From NCBI GenBank assembly GCA_903845455.1, contig CAIMXN010000151.1, positions 1 to 6,993 on the forward strand: a DNA stretch of 6,993 bases. The letters are read 5' to 3'. The notes below the pieces were generated by a model. That model worked only from the letters and a program-made list of their open reading frames with translations. It was not told the DNA's origin and did not search any database. The position numbers and the translations under genes were made by a program. Shown here in pieces: positions 5,124-6,993 of this stretch; position 1 is the first letter of the stretch, and each line of letters starts with the position of its first letter. Source of the stretch: an uncultured beta proteobacterium (GTDB taxonomy: Bacteria > Pseudomonadota > Gammaproteobacteria > Burkholderiales > Burkholderiaceae).

Positions 5124-6398
5124 ATGAATCATCCAGTAGCCTCTTATCTTCAAGCTGATAATCTCGGTGCATGGGGCACTTATTTGGAGCAGGTCGATCG
5201 CGTAACCCCTTATCTAGGGCCATTATCGCGTTGGGTTGAGACTCTCAAAAGACCAAAGAGAGCTTTAATTGTTGATGTGCCTATTGAGCTAGATAATGGC
5301 ACGATTGCGCACTATGAGGGGTATCGAGTTCACCATAACCTTTCGCGCGGACCTGGCAAAGGTGGCATTCGATATCACCCCAATGTCACCTTGTCAGAAG
5401 TGATGGCGCTCTCCGCTTGGATGTCGATCAAAACGGCTGTAGTAAATGTTCCCTTTGGTGGCGCCAAGGGTGGCATTCGTGTGGATCCAAAATCATTGTC
5501 TCTAGGTGAGTTAGAGCGAATGACACGTCGCTATACGAGCGAGATCAATATGATGATCGGCCCACAAAAAGATATTCCCGCACCCGATGTCAATACTAAT
5601 GAGCAAATCATGGCATGGATGATGGATACTTATTCCGTTAATCAAGGGCACACCTCAACTGGTGTAGTTACCGGTAAGCCGATTGCTTTAGGTGGCAGTT
5701 TGGGTAGGAGGGATGCCACCGGCAGGGGAGTATTTGTAGTGGCTAATGAAGCTTATACCGATATGGGGTGTGATGTCACTCAGGCAAAAGTAGCTATTCA
5801 GGGGCTTGGCAATGTCGGTGGCGAAGCTGCACGCTTATTTGCTAAGTCAGGGGCAAAAGTGGTAGCGATTCAAGATCACTCAGATACCTTGTATAACCCC
5901 AACGGGTTTAATCTTCCCGATTTGCTGAAGCATGTTGCTATAGCCCATGAGATCAAGGGGTTTGATGGTGAATCTATTCCTACTGAAAGTTTTTGGTCGA
6001 CGCCTTGCGACATTTTGATTCCTGCCGCTTTGGAGTCTCAGATTACTAAAGTGAACGCTCAATGGATTCAGGCTAAATTGATTGTGGAGGGTGCCAATGG
6101 CCCCACTACAACTGAGGCAGATGACATCTTAAAAGAGCGCGGCATTGTAGTTGTGCCCGACGTGATTGCTAATGCTGGCGGTGTGACGGTGAGTTATTTT
6201 GAGTGGGTACAAGATTTTTCCAGTTTTTTCTGGACCGAGGAAGAGATTAATCAGCGTTTAGATAAAATCATGATTGAGGCATTTAGGGGAATTGATCATA
6301 TTGCCAAAATGCATCAAGTGTCCTTGCGAACGGCCACCTTTATAGTGGGGTGTGAGCGGATTCTTAAGGCAAGATCGATGAGGGGGCTGTACCCATAA
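5124..6398 (+). CDS. gdhA: Glutamate dehydrogenase (Glu/Leu/Phe/Val dehydrogenase family)
   Basis: The enzyme catalyses the reversible oxidative deamination of L-glutamate to 2-oxoglutarate and ammonium with NAD(P), in the cytoplasm, usually as a hexamer. At 424 residues it is the standard length of the small hexameric class. Substrate-domain marks are GPGKGGIRYHP with K79, PFGGAKGGIRVDP with the catalytic lysine K115, and PAPDVNTNE with the catalytic aspartate D155. TGKPIALGGSLGRRDATGRGV leads into the nucleotide domain, where G227-x-G229-x-x-G232 is the Rossmann glycine motif. D251 after the second strand (VVAIQDH) would favour NAD over NADP, but that is a weak inference. The C-terminal half (EGANGPTT, PDVIANAGGVTVSYFEW, ending MRGLYP) is the form seen in Burkholderia and Ralstonia. 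It precedes a GltI-like gene by 202 bases, so the two form a glutamate uptake and catabolism neighbourhood, probably with separate promoters. Confidence 0.97.
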   Translation: MNHPVASYLQADNLGAWGTYLEQVDRVTPYLGPLSRWVETLKRPKRALIVDVPIELDNGTIAHYEGYRVHHNLSRGPGKGGIRYHPNVTLSEVMALSAWMSIKTAVVNVPFGGAKGGIRVDPKSLSLGELERMTRRYTSEINMMIGPQKDIPAPDVNTNEQIMAWMMDTYSVNQGHTSTGVVTGKPIALGGSLGRRDATGRGVFVVANEAYTDMGCDVTQAKVAIQGLGNVGGEAARLFAKSGAKVVAIQDHSDTLYNPNGFNLPDLLKHVAIAHEIKGFDGESIPTESFWSTPCDILIPAALESQITKVNAQWIQAKLIVEGANGPTTTEADDILKERGIVVVPDVIANAGGVTVSYFEWVQDFSSFFWTEEEINQRLDKIMIEAFRGIDHIAKMHQVSLRTATFIVGCERILKARSMRGLYP

Positions 6399-6541
6399 GA
6401 GGGTCAGTAAAAACCAGGTATAAGCCCATTCGTATTTTGCTTTCGTTTCACATATTCGACCTTCTTATGTCAAATTAGGCTTATTTACGCCTCAATGGGG
6501 GTTTTAATGCACTCATTAGGGATCTCCCGCTGATTGCGCTC

Positions 6542-6557
6542 TATATCTATAGATATA
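6542..6557. promoter_or_regulatory. 16-bp perfect palindrome, possible operator
   Basis: TATATCTATAGATATA is fully self-complementary and is flanked by non-pairing bases. It ends 43 bases before the start of the binding-protein gene and overlaps the candidate -10 box by four bases, a position where a bound repressor would block transcription. Pure A/T-rich palindromes also arise by chance, so the role is uncertain. Confidence 0.4.
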
Positions 6558-6559
6558 CT
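6554..6559 (+). promoter_or_regulatory. Candidate -10 box for the glutamate/aspartate binding-protein gene
   Basis: TATACT matches the sigma-70 -10 consensus at five of six positions and would give a leader of about 35 bases. No good -35 is present at 17 bases: TTGCGC at 6534-6539 is only 14 away. The promoter may therefore depend on an activator or use another sigma factor. Confidence 0.35.
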
Positions 6560-6589
6560 AAGGGCTAGATTTTGGGTAATTTGGACGAT

Positions 6590-6594
6590 AGGAG
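6590..6594 (+). promoter_or_regulatory. Ribosome binding site selecting the GTG start
   Basis: AGGAG abuts an in-frame ATG at 6595, which would leave no spacer. The GTG at 6601 lies six bases away, the normal distance. A further in-frame ATG at 6616 is 21 bases away. The GTG is therefore the best start. Confidence 0.7.
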
Positions 6595-6600
6595 ATGTTC

Positions 6601-6993
6601 GTGAAAAGCAAAAAAATGAGTAGAAACTGTTTGGTCGCTGCCACCTTGTTGTTGGCTGCCGTTAACTCCAATGCAGCAAGTCCTACTTTGGACAAAATCA
6701 AATCCTCTGGCGCCGTCACTATGGGCGTGCGCGAATCATCCATTCCGATGTCTTACACCACTGGTGATAGCCGCTTTGATGGTTACCACGTTGAAGTGTG
6801 TCGCATGATTCTGGGCGATATCAAAGATAAGCTCGGCATAAGTACATTGCGTATTAACTATCAGCCTGTTACCTCACAAAATCGCGTACCCTTGGTTCAG
6901 AACGGCACAGTCGATATCGAGTGTGGCACGACTACCAATAATGCATCTCGCGCTAAAGATGTTGGCTTTGCTAACACTTTGTACGTAGAAGAA
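6601..6993 (+). CDS. gltI: Glutamate/aspartate ABC transporter periplasmic binding protein (3' end outside window)
   Basis: The frame is open for 131 codons to the right edge, about 40 percent of a typical 300-residue GltI. A Sec signal covers residues 1-25 (MKSKKMSRN, then a hydrophobic run, with cleavage likely after S23-N24-A25). The mature part starts with LDKIKSSGAVTMGVRESSIPMSY (split by the family's first strand and substrate-contact region), then GYHVEVCRMI. It continues with LVQNGTVDIECGTTTNN and ASRAKDVGF, which closely follow the E. coli GltI pattern 'LQNGTxDxECGxTTNNxxRxK'. This is a family 3 solute-binding protein that captures glutamate and aspartate in the periplasm and hands them to the GltJK permease and GltL ATPase, which are expected just beyond the edge. 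Its place after gdhA fits glutamate used as a carbon or nitrogen source. Translation starts at GTG 6601, chosen because AGGAG is correctly spaced for it. Confidence 0.92.
   Translation, partial: MKSKKMSRNCLVAATLLLAAVNSNAASPTLDKIKSSGAVTMGVRESSIPMSYTTGDSRFDGYHVEVCRMILGDIKDKLGISTLRINYQPVTSQNRVPLVQNGTVDIECGTTTNNASRAKDVGFANTLYVEE

Larger units (their letters stand above)
6399..6600. other. Intergenic region between gdhA and the binding-protein gene
   Basis: These 202 bases contain the palindrome and candidate -10 listed separately, plus two weak hairpins: AGGC/GCCT around 6477-6492, and TAATG-CACT-CATTA around 6505-6518. None is followed by a clear T-run, so a terminator for gdhA is not assured. 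No small gene is supported. Confidence 0.5.

Noticed and set aside
5880..6062. Minus-strand open frame inside glutamate dehydrogenase
   Set aside because: It is antisense to a strongly conserved enzyme-coding region.
6595..6600. ATG at 6595 as start of the binding-protein gene
   Set aside because: The AGGAG ribosome site directly touches it. The GTG at 6601 has the normal six-base spacing.
6558..6743. Minus-strand open frame across the start of the binding-protein gene
   Set aside because: The plus-strand frame carries a signal peptide and the GltI pattern. The minus frame has no supporting feature.

Overview
The window looks like chromosomal DNA of a low-to-moderate GC betaproteobacterium of the Burkholderiaceae, most likely Polynucleobacter or a close relative. 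This is inferred from the glutamate dehydrogenase, which resembles the Burkholderia/Ralstonia form along its whole length, from its position just upstream of a GltI-type glutamate/aspartate binding protein, and from the AT-leaning codon use. No rRNA, tRNA, CRISPR array, insertion sequence or phage gene is visible. No gene-free stretch exceeds about 260 bases.

Layout. (1) 1-1659, minus strand: most of a Tat-exported PhoX/DUF839-family protein whose 3' end lies beyond the left edge. A candidate Pho box and promoter precede it. (2) 1660-1875: divergent intergenic region. (3) 1876-3231, plus strand: a 12-helix APC-superfamily amino acid permease. (4) 3298-4379: two exported EF-hand proteins, the first with four calcium loops formed by an internal duplication, the second with two loops of which one is degenerate. 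A 46-bp direct repeat (41/46 identical) lies ahead of each of them. The gap between the two genes also holds a 12-bp-arm stem-loop and a 12-bp perfect palindrome. (5) 4474-4989: a small exported mono-heme cytochrome c without a visible partner enzyme. (6) 5124-6398: glutamate dehydrogenase. (7) 6601-6993: the N-terminal part of a GltI-like periplasmic glutamate/aspartate binding protein that runs off the right edge, with a 16-bp perfect palindrome overlapping a candidate -10 box in front of it.

How the parts fit. The right side is a coherent amino-acid module: uptake of glutamate/aspartate through the ABC transporter that gltI normally opens, plus interconversion of glutamate and 2-oxoglutarate with ammonium by glutamate dehydrogenase. 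The APC permease is a further amino acid/amine transporter of unknown substrate. The centre and left encode periplasmic proteins: two calcium binders, a cytochrome c, and a PhoX-like protein whose characterised relatives use calcium and iron. A shared calcium theme is possible but unproven. I do not see a clear new multi-gene system. The most unusual material is the regulatory-looking DNA around the EF-hand pair.
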